64,000 bases of DNA from CAWCDJ01 sp963836015 (GCA_963836015.1 CAWIIF010000004.1:1736001-1800000); one strand, 5' to 3'; positions 54,793-63,404 are shown, counted from the first letter of the stretch. The notes: generated from the sequence alone by a model not told the origin. Made by a program: numbers and translations.

Positions 54793-55727
54793 TCTGCACG
54801 GTGCAGCGCCACCTTGACCGTGGCGCTCATTGTGCGCGTCGTGTTGGGTGGACGCGCAGCGCCAGGACGTTGCTCAGCCACGCAACCTGGGCAGCGTGTG
54901 GCCAGCGTTTGGCAGTCCCCGCCGATTTCGGGTCCTCCCTGGCGGCTTTTAACGGCGGGTGGAATGGCGGCACAAAGTCTCTAGTTACAGCGAATTATTC
55001 AGGTGGTCAGAGCGGGTGGTCACCCATTGCGCGGCCGTGTAACCGGTTCCGATTCATGCGGTTGCATATAATTCCGATCCGAGCTTGTGACAACCTCGTT
55101 GGGTCGGCGGCGCGCAGTCCGTCAGTAGCTCACAGAATCGTGAAAACGGCGCGCGCCGCAGTTGGTGTGGCCGGAATGGGCAGTCGAGAGGGATGGCTGC
55201 CCGGCAACCGCGCCTGACCGAAGTTCGATCCCCATGGTCATCAACCAGAAGCGTGCGTACCTGTCCGCGCACCCGCCATGCGCACCTGGAAAAGCCACTC
55301 TAACTGGAATGCTCGTGCCGATGGGCAAGCCGCTGAAAATAATGGAGTTCCAGGTCCCTGAATTTGAACTGGCCGTGCCCAGTCTCGCGTCGGATGCCCG
55401 CCGTTGGCGACGCGGCGCGCCGTGTTGCACTGTCCGGCACGGGTTGGCTGGATGCTGGGCCCACCTCCTCGGGTCGCCCCTGGACGCCCCGGTCGATTCC
55501 AGCCCCACTGCGGAAACTCCGCTGTCCCCGAAGCACGGGTTCCAGTGTCCCGCGTCTCGATCACCTCGGCGAAGTCCTTCCCAAGCGGCACGAGCACATC
55601 CTGAATGGGCGGGCAGGCCGCCGGCAGGGGTTTTGTAGGTTTTGTAGGCTCGCCTTGCGCCGAATCTGCCGAGATATCGGCCTTCGGGTTCCAATTCTGA
55701 CACTGGACCCCGCTTCACCGAACCGGC
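54793..55727. other. Degenerate intergenic region
   Basis: Roughly 935 bases with no convincing gene on either strand. Long open frames exist but are rich in Arg, Pro and Gly, lack ribosome sites and match no known family. A hairpin AGCGCCAC/GTGGCGCT lies at 54805-54827. It may mark the left border of the accessory element. Confidence 0.5.
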
Positions 55728-56444
55728 TCAACTGGGGAAATTCCCCAGTCGCTGACAAACCGCAATCGCCCTATCCCCAACGAGGCAGCCCAGCGCGATC
55801 TTCACCAATGCCGCCGCCACCTCCTCGGCTTGGTCCACCGGCACCCTTCGGATGACCGCCAGGCAGTTGTTGGTGATGGACCAGTTCCTGCCACTCGGAT
55901 TCAACCGGTCAAAGAGCGCCGCGATCTCGATGGTGGCGGTATCGGTCAACTGGTAACCGGCGGGGCCGGTGTCCATGATGATCTCGGCGCACTCGGCTCC
56001 GCGCAGCACCAGCAGTTTCAGCCGCTGTTCGCGGCGGCACGCTGCATCGTGTTCCACAATCCGACGACACTGGTTGCGCATCGCCACCACATAGCCTTTC
56101 CCGCGCCAGCGATCACGCATCAAACGGAAGCGACTGTAGATCCCCAACAGACGCCTTTCCCACGCGCACAGTTCCCACGTCGGCTTCACACGGAATTGCC
56201 AGTTGACTTCCCGTGGATTCACCGGAGCGAAACCCGCCTTCAGCATCGCCCCCTTGAACATTCCATTCGTCACGTAGAAGCCTTCCGGCTCCCGCTCGAA
56301 GTCGTGCTTCATGATGTAGCTGTGCGGATTGAACACCCTCTCCGCCGGGACCAGCACGTCCCGGATCCAGCCGATCAGGACTGCCTGCTGCCCGGCGGAA
56401 AGGTCGTTCAGACACTCCGGACTATTGCCGTAATCCACCTTCAT
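55728..56444 (-). CDS. Unrecognised protein, paralogue of 56988-57785
   Basis: A 238-residue soluble protein I do not recognise. Its N-terminal half shares a dense motif set with the gene at 56988-57785: WIRDVLVPA, MKHDFEREPEGFYV, NGMFKGAMLKAGF, NWQFRVKP and WRGKGY. The C-terminal part has a helical region with VIRRVPVDQAEEVAAALVKIALGC that also matches its paralogue. The start overlaps the preceding stop codon (ATGA), so it is translationally coupled with the middle gene. A 17-base inverted repeat (CTGGGGAA/TTCCCCAG) sits within its last codons. It could be a DNA- or nucleoprotein-associated function of the element. Confidence 0.7.
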   Translation of the reverse strand: MKVDYGNSPECLNDLSAGQQAVLIGWIRDVLVPAERVFNPHSYIMKHDFEREPEGFYVTNGMFKGAMLKAGFAPVNPREVNWQFRVKPTWELCAWERRLLGIYSRFRLMRDRWRGKGYVVAMRNQCRRIVEHDAACRREQRLKLLVLRGAECAEIIMDTGPAGYQLTDTATIEIAALFDRLNPSGRNWSITNNCLAVIRRVPVDQAEEVAAALVKIALGCLVGDRAIAVCQRLGNFPS

Positions 56445-56983
56445 TGATGCACCCCCACGCGAGGGGTACCGCGGCCGGACAACGTGTAGAACTGCAGGTC
56501 ATTCATCTCGAGGCGCACGATCTGGATCAGGTGGAGGACACGGATGGCGTCGTCCATGATGCGCACGGGAAGATGCCGTCGACGGTTGATGATCTCCAGG
56601 AAGTGGTCGATTGCCGGTTCGGCGGGACCCAGCGCCCGTGCCGCGGCGATGTGGTCAGCGAGCGTCGCGACCCCAGCCGGGTGCTGGCGGGCAACAGTAG
56701 GAGTAAACGCTATCGCGGGCTTCCAGCCGTACTCGGAGCGTTCGTCGGCGGGCAGCGTGCAAGCCTGAACGGCCTGCATCGCGATCTGGATCCGGTCCAG
56801 CGCCTTGCGGATACGCTGCAAGTTCCGGCGGACCGGGCCGCTCGTCGCCGTTGCGGGTGGCACCATGTGGAGGCCGACTTCAAACGTTTTGGAGTGGTCG
56901 CGTTCGAATTCGTCCACGGCACGGTGGGCGGTGGCCAACTCGCGCACGGCGGCGCGGTGGTCGTCAGCGGTCAAGACGCTCAT
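56441..56983 (-). CDS. Unrecognised helical protein, middle gene of the three-gene operon
   Basis: About 180 residues, mostly predicted helical (VRELATAHRAVDEFERDHS, RNLQRIRKALDRIQIAMQA, AIRVLHLIQIVRLEM). No family is recognised. ATG 56983 was chosen because AGAGGTAG precedes it and the protein is coherent from there; a longer open frame to 57061 overlaps the end of the neighbouring gene. Its stop overlaps the next start. It sits between two paralogues of one family, suggesting a complex in which it joins the two. Confidence 0.65.
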   Translation of the reverse strand: MSVLTADDHRAAVRELATAHRAVDEFERDHSKTFEVGLHMVPPATATSGPVRRNLQRIRKALDRIQIAMQAVQACTLPADERSEYGWKPAIAFTPTVARQHPAGVATLADHIAAARALGPAEPAIDHFLEIINRRRHLPVRIMDDAIRVLHLIQIVRLEMNDLQFYTLSGRGTPRVGVHQ

Positions 56984-56987
56984 GAAT

Positions 56988-57785
56988 CTACCTCTCATAC
57001 AATGCTTGTTCTCCTCTCTTTTCGGAATCGATGGCGGAGGCGGATGCCCCGTTCGATGCAACAGCCGCGCAACCCTGCGCGATCTTCAGCAACGCCGACG
57101 CCACCTCCTCGGCGCGCCACGCGGGCACTCGCCGAATGACGGCCAGGTGCTCGTTGATGACGTATGAGTGCTGGCCCTTCGGATCGAATTCCGCGAACAC
57201 CGCCAGCACCGCCGCAACCCCCTCTCGGGTCAGTCGATGGCCAGCGGGTTCCGTATCCAGAACGACCTGCGCCAGGTACTTGGCCCGAAGCACCACCACC
57301 TTGGGACGACGCTCCCGCCAGCACGCCCGGCTGTGCTCCTGCTCTCGCAGCCATTGCGTCCCCTCGAGGACCTCGTATCCCTTCTCGCGCCATCGGTTTC
57401 GGACCAGCCATCCGCGACCGTACACTCCCCGCTGCCGCGGCTCCCAGCGCGCCAGTTCATGAGCCGGTTTCACACGGAATCGCCAGTTCAAATCGTTCTC
57501 ATCCACCGGACGGAAGCCCGCCGCCAGCATTGCGCCCTTGAACGCGCCGTTGTAGACGTAGAACCCGTCCGGCTCGCGATCGAAGTCGTGTTTCATGCCG
57601 TAGCTATTGCGCCGGAAGACCTTCTTGGCAGGCACGAGCACGGCTCGTATCCAGTCCACCAGGGCAGTCTGCTCCTTGGGTTTGAGCTTCTGAAATCCCG
57701 CTGGATCGTTGGTCGCCCAGTCCCGTTGGGCCAGTTCGTCCCGTCGGTGTCGAATCGATACTGCGTTCATGTTGTTCGTCGTCAT
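56988..57785 (-). CDS. Unrecognised protein, first gene of the three-gene operon
   Basis: A 265-residue protein with the same conserved core as the gene at 55728-56444: WIRAVLVPAKKVF, YGMKHDFDREPDGFYVYNG, AFKGAMLAAGFRP, NWRFRVKP and WREKGYEVL, then VIRRVPAWRAEEVASALLKIAQGC at the end. The N-terminus has an extra charged segment. ATG 57785 was chosen for AAGGATCTGGAG upstream; an open frame to 57845 lacks a site. The family is not known to me. It is transcribed first in the operon, directly below the iteron block, so it might bind that DNA. This role is inference. Confidence 0.72.
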   Translation of the reverse strand: MTTNNMNAVSIRHRRDELAQRDWATNDPAGFQKLKPKEQTALVDWIRAVLVPAKKVFRRNSYGMKHDFDREPDGFYVYNGAFKGAMLAAGFRPVDENDLNWRFRVKPAHELARWEPRQRGVYGRGWLVRNRWREKGYEVLEGTQWLREQEHSRACWRERRPKVVVLRAKYLAQVVLDTEPAGHRLTREGVAAVLAVFAEFDPKGQHSYVINEHLAVIRRVPAWRAEEVASALLKIAQGCAAVASNGASASAIDSEKRGEQALYER

Positions 57786-57883
57786 CTCCAGATCCTTCCT
57801 TTCCATCCGCAACGGGCGTGGCCGGAGAAACTTATTTCGCAACACCGCCCCGCTGTTTTTGGGTCATAACTCCCGTCGAATCA

Positions 57884-58058
57884 GCTTCTTTCGCATATTT
57901 CGCTTTTTTCGCTACTCCCTACGCTCTCGTTCCCTATAGGCCATCTCCCGGCGTCCCCTTTCTCCCGCCCGCGTATAGCGAAATAAGCGAATAAAGCGAA
58001 AGAAGCAGAAAACAATAGAGTTACTATGCGAGACAAGTGCGAAAGAAGTGCGAAATAA
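57884..58058. repeat. Iteron-like block: two inverted 30-bp arrays of 9-bp units and an 11-bp array
   Basis: Arrays 57884-57913 (complement) and 57977-58006 each hold three 9-base units of the AGCGAAAnA type followed by AGC; they match as inverted repeats at 26 of 30 positions across 63 bases. A third array at 58026-58058 has three 11-base units of the type GTGCGAAAnAA. All lie in the noncoding gap between the DUF3987 stop and the three-gene operon. Tandem units near helical-turn length beside a primase gene suggest a replication origin or a regulatory operator. Confidence 0.7.
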
Positions 58059-58064
58059 GTTCCC

Positions 58065-59394
58065 CTACTCCTCGGTTGCCGCACTCTGCCACACCGCATA
58101 CCATCTCTCCACCGACCGGCCTTTGGTCTTTTGCTGTTCGAAACGGACCAGGCTGCGATTGTGCAGCACCAGCAGCGCCCGGCTGATCTCGGCGACGGAC
58201 TTGTGCCGGTCGAATAGCGCGGCGATCTCGGTACGCGTCATCCCGGCCGGCGCCGCCCGTAGCGCCCGCAGGATCTCGTCGGCAGTCGGGTCGCCCAACG
58301 CGTCGCCGAAAATGTACTTCGCCGAATCCTCGCAATAGCGCCAGACCTCGAGTGCCGCCAACAGGTGCTCCTTGCGAATCTCGTTGGCACCGTCGAGCAA
58401 GGCGTAGATCAGCGACACACGCAGCGTGATCGCCGCGGCACGGGCCGTACACGCGCCGAACATGCCATGCCGCTCCTCCGTCAGCTTTCGGTAGACGCCC
58501 GTATCCGGCCGGTCGTCGTAACCCCAGATATCCGCCGCGTCGGCGTCGCGCCGGATCGCACCCTCGACCTTGTAGTGAATCCGGTTGAAGTCCCCCTGCA
58601 ACTTGCGAAACGGCTCGCCCTGAATGATCTCCCACATGCGGCCGCCTTCGGGCAGACACTTCGAACGCCGGGAGCAGGCCCATAGGAAGCGGTTGGCGAA
58701 GCCATTGTCCATCTCGTCGATCAGCATGGCCCGCAGCAACTCCTCCTTCGTGATGTTGCCGACGATGGTGATGTGTGCGCCCGTCGCCTTGGCCGGGCTG
58801 TTCTTGACCATGCTGTTGAGATGGCCCTTGTCGAAGGCATCGCGCATCGTCGGGGCTGAGATTGTTGCCTTGCCGCCGCATCGCCTGCAGCGCACCGAAG
58901 AACTCGGACTGCTGCACCAGCAGTCGCTTATCCGCAACGCCAGGATCGACCAGGACGTCGTCGTACTCCCCGGGCTTGCCCTTACCCTGGCTGACCTTCT
59001 CGCGGCGGGAGATGGGATCGCGCACGCACCAGATGAGACCTTCACCGGAAGACAACCCGGATTGAACCGACTGCACCCAGTCCTCATCGATACCGCTGAA
59101 GAACAGTTGGGCTGGGCCGGCGGCCGATCCCTTGCGGCCGCTGGACGTGGGGCCGACTCCGCACATGAAGATGTTCGAGTAATGTTTGTCTGCGCCCGCC
59201 CACACAAAGGCCCGGCGTCCGACGATGTTGCCGGCGTAGCCCAGGAATTGAATCAGCATGAACGATGGATCGGCTTCCGTGTGCGGCTCGACCAGTCGCA
59301 CGAAGCGGCCAGCGACACCGTAGTAGGCGTCTTCTCCCAGCGGCGCGGGGTACGGCGCCAAGCTCCGAAACATGGACGACGTGTTGTCTTCCAC
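58065..59394 (-). pseudogene. DUF3987 protein, frameshifted
   Basis: The first frame (GTG 59394, preceded by GGAG) encodes a clear DUF3987 start: PLGEDAYYGVAGRFVRLVEP, SFMLIQFLGYAGNIVG, SGRKGSA and GLSSGEGLIWCVRDPI. Near 58850-58860 the frame breaks inside a run of C and the next frame continues with MRDAFDKGHLNSMVKNSPAK, ATGAHITIVGNITKEELLRAML and FANRFLWA, ending at 58065 with a typical C-terminal tail. DUF3987 proteins are primase/helicase-like partners in plasmids and prophages. One extra C explains the break, so the sequence may be wrong or the gene recently inactivated. It overlaps the primase gene end by about 140 bases. Confidence 0.82.
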
Positions 59395-60518
59395 GCGGGC
59401 TCCGTCACCGCCAGGTCCGCTGGCCGCGGCTGCCCGTGGTCATCAGGAACGTCGGAGCAGGCACCGGGAGCGGGGAACTGCGCAAGAGTAGAGCTGACAG
59501 CGGACGATTCCAGGTGACTCCGAAATTCGCGCCACCCACGGCCTTGACAACTATTGTGAAAGCAGTGAAAGCCCAGTTTCCCGTCGGCCCCTTCGAACAC
59601 TGCTGGTGCCCGGTGGGACGGATCAAAGGAGCACTCCTCCAGCACGATCTTCCGGCCGCCATCGTGAGCAACAGCGGGCCGGAATTTTACACCGTGCTGG
59701 AGAAGGAACCGTTCCACATTGAAGGTCCCGCGTTCAGGCGGCTGGGGCATCGCCACCACGCGTCCGGCCGGCTTCTCCGGAGCTTGGGCCGCCGTCTCAT
59801 GCAAGAGATCGATCGGAACGACGGTCAGAGCCGAAGGCACTTCCAGCATCCGCGATACACGGTGCGGGCGATCATCCGTGCTGTCGCCCTTGCGGGCCGT
59901 CGTGCCATATACCTTGAAGATGCGGGACGCGTTGTACATGCCCTCATCGACCGCAACCATATCGGTATTGAAGCGAGCCGCCAACGCTCGAAGGCAGCGC
60001 TTGATCAAGTCGGCGGCCTCGGCGTCGTTGGGCAGGTCAATGGGATAGAGCAGGTGGGCGCCGTTGCCGCTATCTGCGAAGATCGGTTCCGGCCAACCTT
60101 CCGCGTGCAACTCGCCCCGTATCCGCCGCGCCAGTTCCAGAGCGGCGGCGTGTTCGGGATCGCTGCTGGAGATTCCCGCTGGTCGCTTGGGATCGAGATC
60201 GGCTATCATCCACCGGCGGCACACGATGTCGGCGTCGCTGGTGGCGTACTCCACATGCTTCTTGAGTTTGTTATCAGCGCGGGCCAGAAGCGCGGCGTTA
60301 ACCGGATTGAGGGTGCGATAGACGCCGGGGAAGCGGAGCGTTTCCAGCACTTCCAATTCCTGCGCCATACGTTCTGAGTCCGAAAAGTACCCGGAGATCG
60401 TGCGATTGCGGCCGGCCTTCGGCACTCGGATTTCGCCAACGTCATCGGGGCGGGACAGGTAACCAATGGCACGCCGGATCTCATCGGCCGCAGCGAGTGC
60501 CGCTCTCCAATTCGACAT
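59253..60518 (-). CDS. Archaeo-eukaryotic primase superfamily protein (PrimPol-like)
   Basis: A 421-residue protein with primase signatures: RRWMIADLDPKRPAG (acidic metal site), GNGAHLLYPIDLP and RIFKVYGTTARKGDS, matching the archaeo-eukaryotic primase fold. A Cys/His cluster (GFHCFHNSCQGRGW) follows, as in PrimPol C-terminal regions. The last 45 residues (after TEPAW) are not protein-like; one added base would fuse the gene with DUF3987 at TEPAV/EDNTSS. ATG 60518 is used: the upstream TAA in frame rules out earlier starts, but there is no clear ribosome site. It probably makes primers for element replication. Confidence 0.8.
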   Translation of the reverse strand: MSNWRAALAAADEIRRAIGYLSRPDDVGEIRVPKAGRNRTISGYFSDSERMAQELEVLETLRFPGVYRTLNPVNAALLARADNKLKKHVEYATSDADIVCRRWMIADLDPKRPAGISSSDPEHAAALELARRIRGELHAEGWPEPIFADSGNGAHLLYPIDLPNDAEAADLIKRCLRALAARFNTDMVAVDEGMYNASRIFKVYGTTARKGDSTDDRPHRVSRMLEVPSALTVVPIDLLHETAAQAPEKPAGRVVAMPQPPERGTFNVERFLLQHGVKFRPAVAHDGGRKIVLEECSFDPSHRAPAVFEGADGKLGFHCFHNSCQGRGWREFRSHLESSAVSSTLAQFPAPGACSDVPDDHGQPRPADLAVTEPAWKTTRRPCFGAWRRTPRRWEKTPTTVSLAASCDWSSRTRKPIHRSC

Positions 60519-60639
60519 GGGGGTTTACTTCGCGACTGCTCATAGAAGGGCCTCCTCGCTCCGTGCCTGGCGCTTTGTGGGTCTAAACCTACAGGCCGCA
60601 TTTTGCGGATCCACCTTGGGGGCGGCAAGTGCCACCGGA

Positions 60640-60876
60640 CTACTCATGGCCGCCTCCGCGTTTTCCGGTGCACGTGTACTTCTCGATCCACTCTTCCAAC
60701 GCCGCCCGCGGCACCCGGACCATACGGCCGGCGGGCGCTCTCAGGGCGGGCAGAGTGCCGTCCTGCATCCAGCGGTAGGCCAAGGCGCGGGAGATGCCCA
60801 ATGCTGCGGCCACTTCAGTGCCCCGCAATAATAGAGGACGCTGGCTTCCCTTCTGCTGCTGGTGATCTTTATCCAT
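60640..60876 (-). CDS. Excisionase-type helix-turn-helix protein
   Basis: A 78-residue DNA-binding protein with the MerR-like excisionase HTH: LLLRGTEVAAALGISRALAYRWMQDGTLPALRAPAGRMVRVPRAALEEWI. It matches the helix-turn-helix/wing proteins that control excision or replication of plasmids and integrative elements. A TATATA element lies about eight bases upstream of the ATG and no ribosome site is present, so a leaderless transcript is possible. It lies upstream of the primase gene on the same strand and could be the element's regulator. Confidence 0.85.
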   Translation of the reverse strand: MDKDHQQQKGSQRPLLLRGTEVAAALGISRALAYRWMQDGTLPALRAPAGRMVRVPRAALEEWIEKYTCTGKRGGGHE

Positions 60877-60910
60877 AGCCGTATATAGACGATGTAGACC
60901 ATCTATGTGG

Positions 60911-60955
60911 CTTGAGATGTCATTTTGCCGAGAGCCTGGAGTCTGTCTTGAGATG
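60911..60955. promoter_or_regulatory. Repeated CTTGAGATG motif
   Basis: CTTGAGATG occurs at 60911-60919 and 60947-60955, both between the sigma-2-like gene and the HTH gene, and again at 61710-61718, where it covers the ATG of the zinc-ribbon gene. The paired spacing (36 bases) and location at promoters suggest a shared operator. A CCGTATAT element also recurs near 60884 and 61702. Confidence 0.35.
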
Positions 60956-60969
60956 TCTCCCCGTCTGGA

Positions 60970-61677
60970 CTACTTCAAGCAGTCCAACTTCGACCGCATG
61001 TAGAAACGGCGTGCCATCTCCGGGATTTCCTTGAATTCGTATCCAACCCGATGGATGATCTCGGCCAGTTCCTCCGGCAAATCGCAACCTTGGATTTCGT
61101 CAAACAGATCCGCTCGGGTGCGGCGGCATACCGAGACCGAGCCGCGCAACCAGTCGGGGTAGAGGAACTCCTCCGCCCCCTCCCGGAAGGAGGTGTCGCC
61201 GGCCGGTCGACCCAACACCGCACGGGTATCCCGAATCGCTTTCTCCCTACCTTGTTGCACATAGCGCCATTCGCGGCGCTCGCCCTCGATGAAGCGGATC
61301 ATTGCGGTCTTGCAGTTCCGGGCGATTCGCTTGTCGAGCGCCAGCGCGCCGATTCCCGGCCGGTCTACGGTGCGGATCAATTCCGCGTAGCCGACTTGCA
61401 GCAGGTCATCCTTTTGGATGGCGGGGCTCTGCCCAGCCCGAAGAAGGGCACCGGCGGTCGTCTCGACAACAATGATGTGCTGCTCGATGAGTTCGTCGCG
61501 CCTGCTCCTCCCGCCGGAGCAGCTCCCGATACCGCCGGGGCTCCACGCCGGACCCCAGACGCGGCGGTACAGCGCAATGCGCTCGGCTTCGGAATAGGGT
61601 TTCCAGTGGTGGATCTTTTCCCGCTGGCAAGACCGCCCTTTAGATCCCATGTGTCTACTGCGGTCATGGTAGTCCAT
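60970..61677 (-). CDS. Sigma-70 region-2-like protein
   Basis: The 235-residue protein carries a divergent sigma-70 region-2 signature: QHIIVVETTAGALLRAG, then KDDLLQVGYAELIRTVDRPG and IARNCKTAMIRFIEGERREW. No second domain resembling region 4 is clear; the C-terminal part (ELAEIIHRVGYEFKEIPEMA) has a possible HTH. It may redirect RNA polymerase or be an anti-sigma-type decoy for the element. ATG 61677 is chosen; earlier in-frame starts have no ribosome sites. It diverges from the zinc-ribbon gene with a shared promoter region. Confidence 0.65.
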   Translation of the reverse strand: MDYHDRSRHMGSKGRSCQREKIHHWKPYSEAERIALYRRVWGPAWSPGGIGSCSGGRSRRDELIEQHIIVVETTAGALLRAGQSPAIQKDDLLQVGYAELIRTVDRPGIGALALDKRIARNCKTAMIRFIEGERREWRYVQQGREKAIRDTRAVLGRPAGDTSFREGAEEFLYPDWLRGSVSVCRRTRADLFDEIQGCDLPEELAEIIHRVGYEFKEIPEMARRFYMRSKLDCLK

Positions 61678-61715
61678 TGACACCAGATGATCAATGGCGT
61701 ACCGTATATCTTGAG

Positions 61716-62708
61716 ATGGCAAACGAAAAGCTCCAGATGGGCGGCTACGCAGACTCGAACGGCGATCTCGGAAGACCCGTCCCCTCCGGCCAAATCCTGG
61801 TGCCCGGCCAGATTTGGCGCGATGGAGACGCGATCCGTTGGAAACTGGCGGGGCATGCCAAGTCTCGCCAGCCTTCGCGGGCTATGCTGACCGAGTTCGT
61901 CGCGCTCCATCAAGCAAACAGCCCGGAGATGATCCTGCGATTCGCGAGGGACTGGGGCGTGCTGATGTTGACCGGCGGCAAGTCGCCTCGTCCCTGTGGC
62001 GAGGCGATGGCGGAAGGTGTCGAGCCAATCGATGCGTGGAAGTACTTCTCCCGGAGGGCGGCCGCCGTCCTGAACATCGCCGCAGCACTGAAAGACGGAA
62101 AGCTTGGCGATCTGGCGGACTGGGGTGTAGTGGCCGTTGTGCAGCGCGGCGACGAAGCAGTCGATCAAGCTTCTATCGAGGCCGCCATGGACCGGCACAA
62201 ATACGGCATGGGCGTCCTGTACGACATCCCACGTGGTATGCAAAAGCGGTCCGCGGTAGATCAGGGGCGGGATTTCCTTGCGAGTGAGATCGACCAGTGG
62301 CTCAGATTTTGGAAGGCGGGCCGCATGCAGGGGCTTTCGGACTTCTCGCTCCGCTGGTCCTCCGACACTCAGAGATGGGCGTTGCAGATCGAGTATCAAG
62401 GCTATCTGTTCGCCGCGCTCGCGCTTCAGCTAACGCTCGTGGTAGCCGAGGCCGACAGCCTGTACACCTGTTCGGCGTGCGGCATGCCGTATGTCCGCAC
62501 CAAGAAGCGGCCGAAGGCCGGCTGGGCGAATTACTGCGACCCATGCATCACACGAGGGATCGGCGGGCGTCGCGCGGTGGAAAGTTATCGCAAGAGGAAG
62601 GTCGAAGCGAAGCGCCTCTCCGCCGAAGGTTCACCGCTCGCCCAGATCGCCGCCAAGGTAAACAGCGATCCAGAGACGGTGAAAGGCTGGCTGCGAAAGA
62701 AGAAGTAA
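61716..62708 (+). CDS. Zinc-ribbon protein with C-terminal HTH, function unknown
   Basis: A 330-residue protein. The first two thirds are mixed helix and strand without a recognised family. A zinc ribbon follows (YTCSACGMPYV, about 18 residues, then CDPC), then a basic segment and a small HTH at the C-terminus (SPLAQIAAKVNSDPETVKGW). The ATG is directly preceded by TATATCTTGAG rather than a ribosome site, so a leaderless message is possible. It is the only plus-strand gene in the accessory region. It might be a DNA-binding regulator. Confidence 0.6.
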   Translation: MANEKLQMGGYADSNGDLGRPVPSGQILVPGQIWRDGDAIRWKLAGHAKSRQPSRAMLTEFVALHQANSPEMILRFARDWGVLMLTGGKSPRPCGEAMAEGVEPIDAWKYFSRRAAAVLNIAAALKDGKLGDLADWGVVAVVQRGDEAVDQASIEAAMDRHKYGMGVLYDIPRGMQKRSAVDQGRDFLASEIDQWLRFWKAGRMQGLSDFSLRWSSDTQRWALQIEYQGYLFAALALQLTLVVAEADSLYTCSACGMPYVRTKKRPKAGWANYCDPCITRGIGGRRAVESYRKRKVEAKRLSAEGSPLAQIAAKVNSDPETVKGWLRKKK

Positions 62709-62849
62709 TGTGGCGGAGGAAGGAAGACGTGGAGCCAATCGTTTTTCGCTCATCTGCCGTGGCTGGGAACCTTGCACGGTGGCGTCCCCGCCGAACGAAG
62801 AAAGCCGCCGAGCCCTGGGGCCGGCGGCGGGGGTGCTTCCTGAGGAACT

Positions 62850-63404
62850 CTATTTGGCAGCCGTGCGGTAGGCCCGCTCTCCATCGACCCGTTTGAAGGA
62901 CTCGATGACGAGTCCCATCTTCTTACCCAGGCTGCCGCTGATGAATCCGCGCACCGAGTGGGCCTGCCATTCGGTAGCGTCCTGGATCTCCTTGAGGCTG
63001 GCTCCATCCGGGCAGCGGATCAGTTCCAGCACGATGGCCTTCTTGCTGCCCTCGCGCGTTGTGGGCGCTGCGTGCTTGGCGGTGGCGCCCTTGGTCGCCT
63101 TGGCCTTCTTCGGCGCGACGGGGGCAACCTCCGGCGCGGGAGCAGGCCTCAGTGCCTGGATGGCCTTCCAGATGCGCGCGACGGCCGTCTTGCGGTCCGT
63201 GAACTTCTTGACCTGCTTCAGGTCGCCGAAGGGGACTACTCCCGCGAAGGCATTCCAGACCTGGGCGAAGCGGGTGATGGGCCAGTCGGCGGAGAGTTTG
63301 GCGAACTCCTTCTCGGTGGCGAAACGGTCTTGGCCTTCGGGAACCTGCTCGGCGGCGGTGAAGGCGGTAATGTTGTTGTCGGCGGCGATTGCGAATGTGG
63401 GCAT
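62850..63404 (-). CDS. DUF3489 family protein
   Basis: A 184-residue protein with a Lys/Ala-rich middle and a C-terminal winged-helix-like domain: SKKAIVLELIRCPDGASLKEIQDATEWQAHSVRGFISGSLGKKMGL, the DUF3489 pattern found in phage- and plasmid-linked proteins. The N-terminus has MPTFAIAADNNITAF, also typical. It is likely a DNA-binding protein. It heads away from the zinc-ribbon gene and follows two small genes on the same strand. Confidence 0.85.
   Translation of the reverse strand: MPTFAIAADNNITAFTAAEQVPEGQDRFATEKEFAKLSADWPITRFAQVWNAFAGVVPFGDLKQVKKFTDRKTAVARIWKAIQALRPAPAPEVAPVAPKKAKATKGATAKHAAPTTREGSKKAIVLELIRCPDGASLKEIQDATEWQAHSVRGFISGSLGKKMGLVIESFKRVDGERAYRTAAK

Noticed and set aside
55122..55718. 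Minus-strand frame of about 198 residues in the degenerate region
   Set aside because: Rich in Arg, Gly and Pro, no ribosome site and no recognised motif; likely a by-product of base composition.
55732..55748. CTGGGGAA/TTCCCCAG inverted repeat as a terminator
   Set aside because: It lies within the last codons of a gene and has no T-run; noted but not called a terminator.
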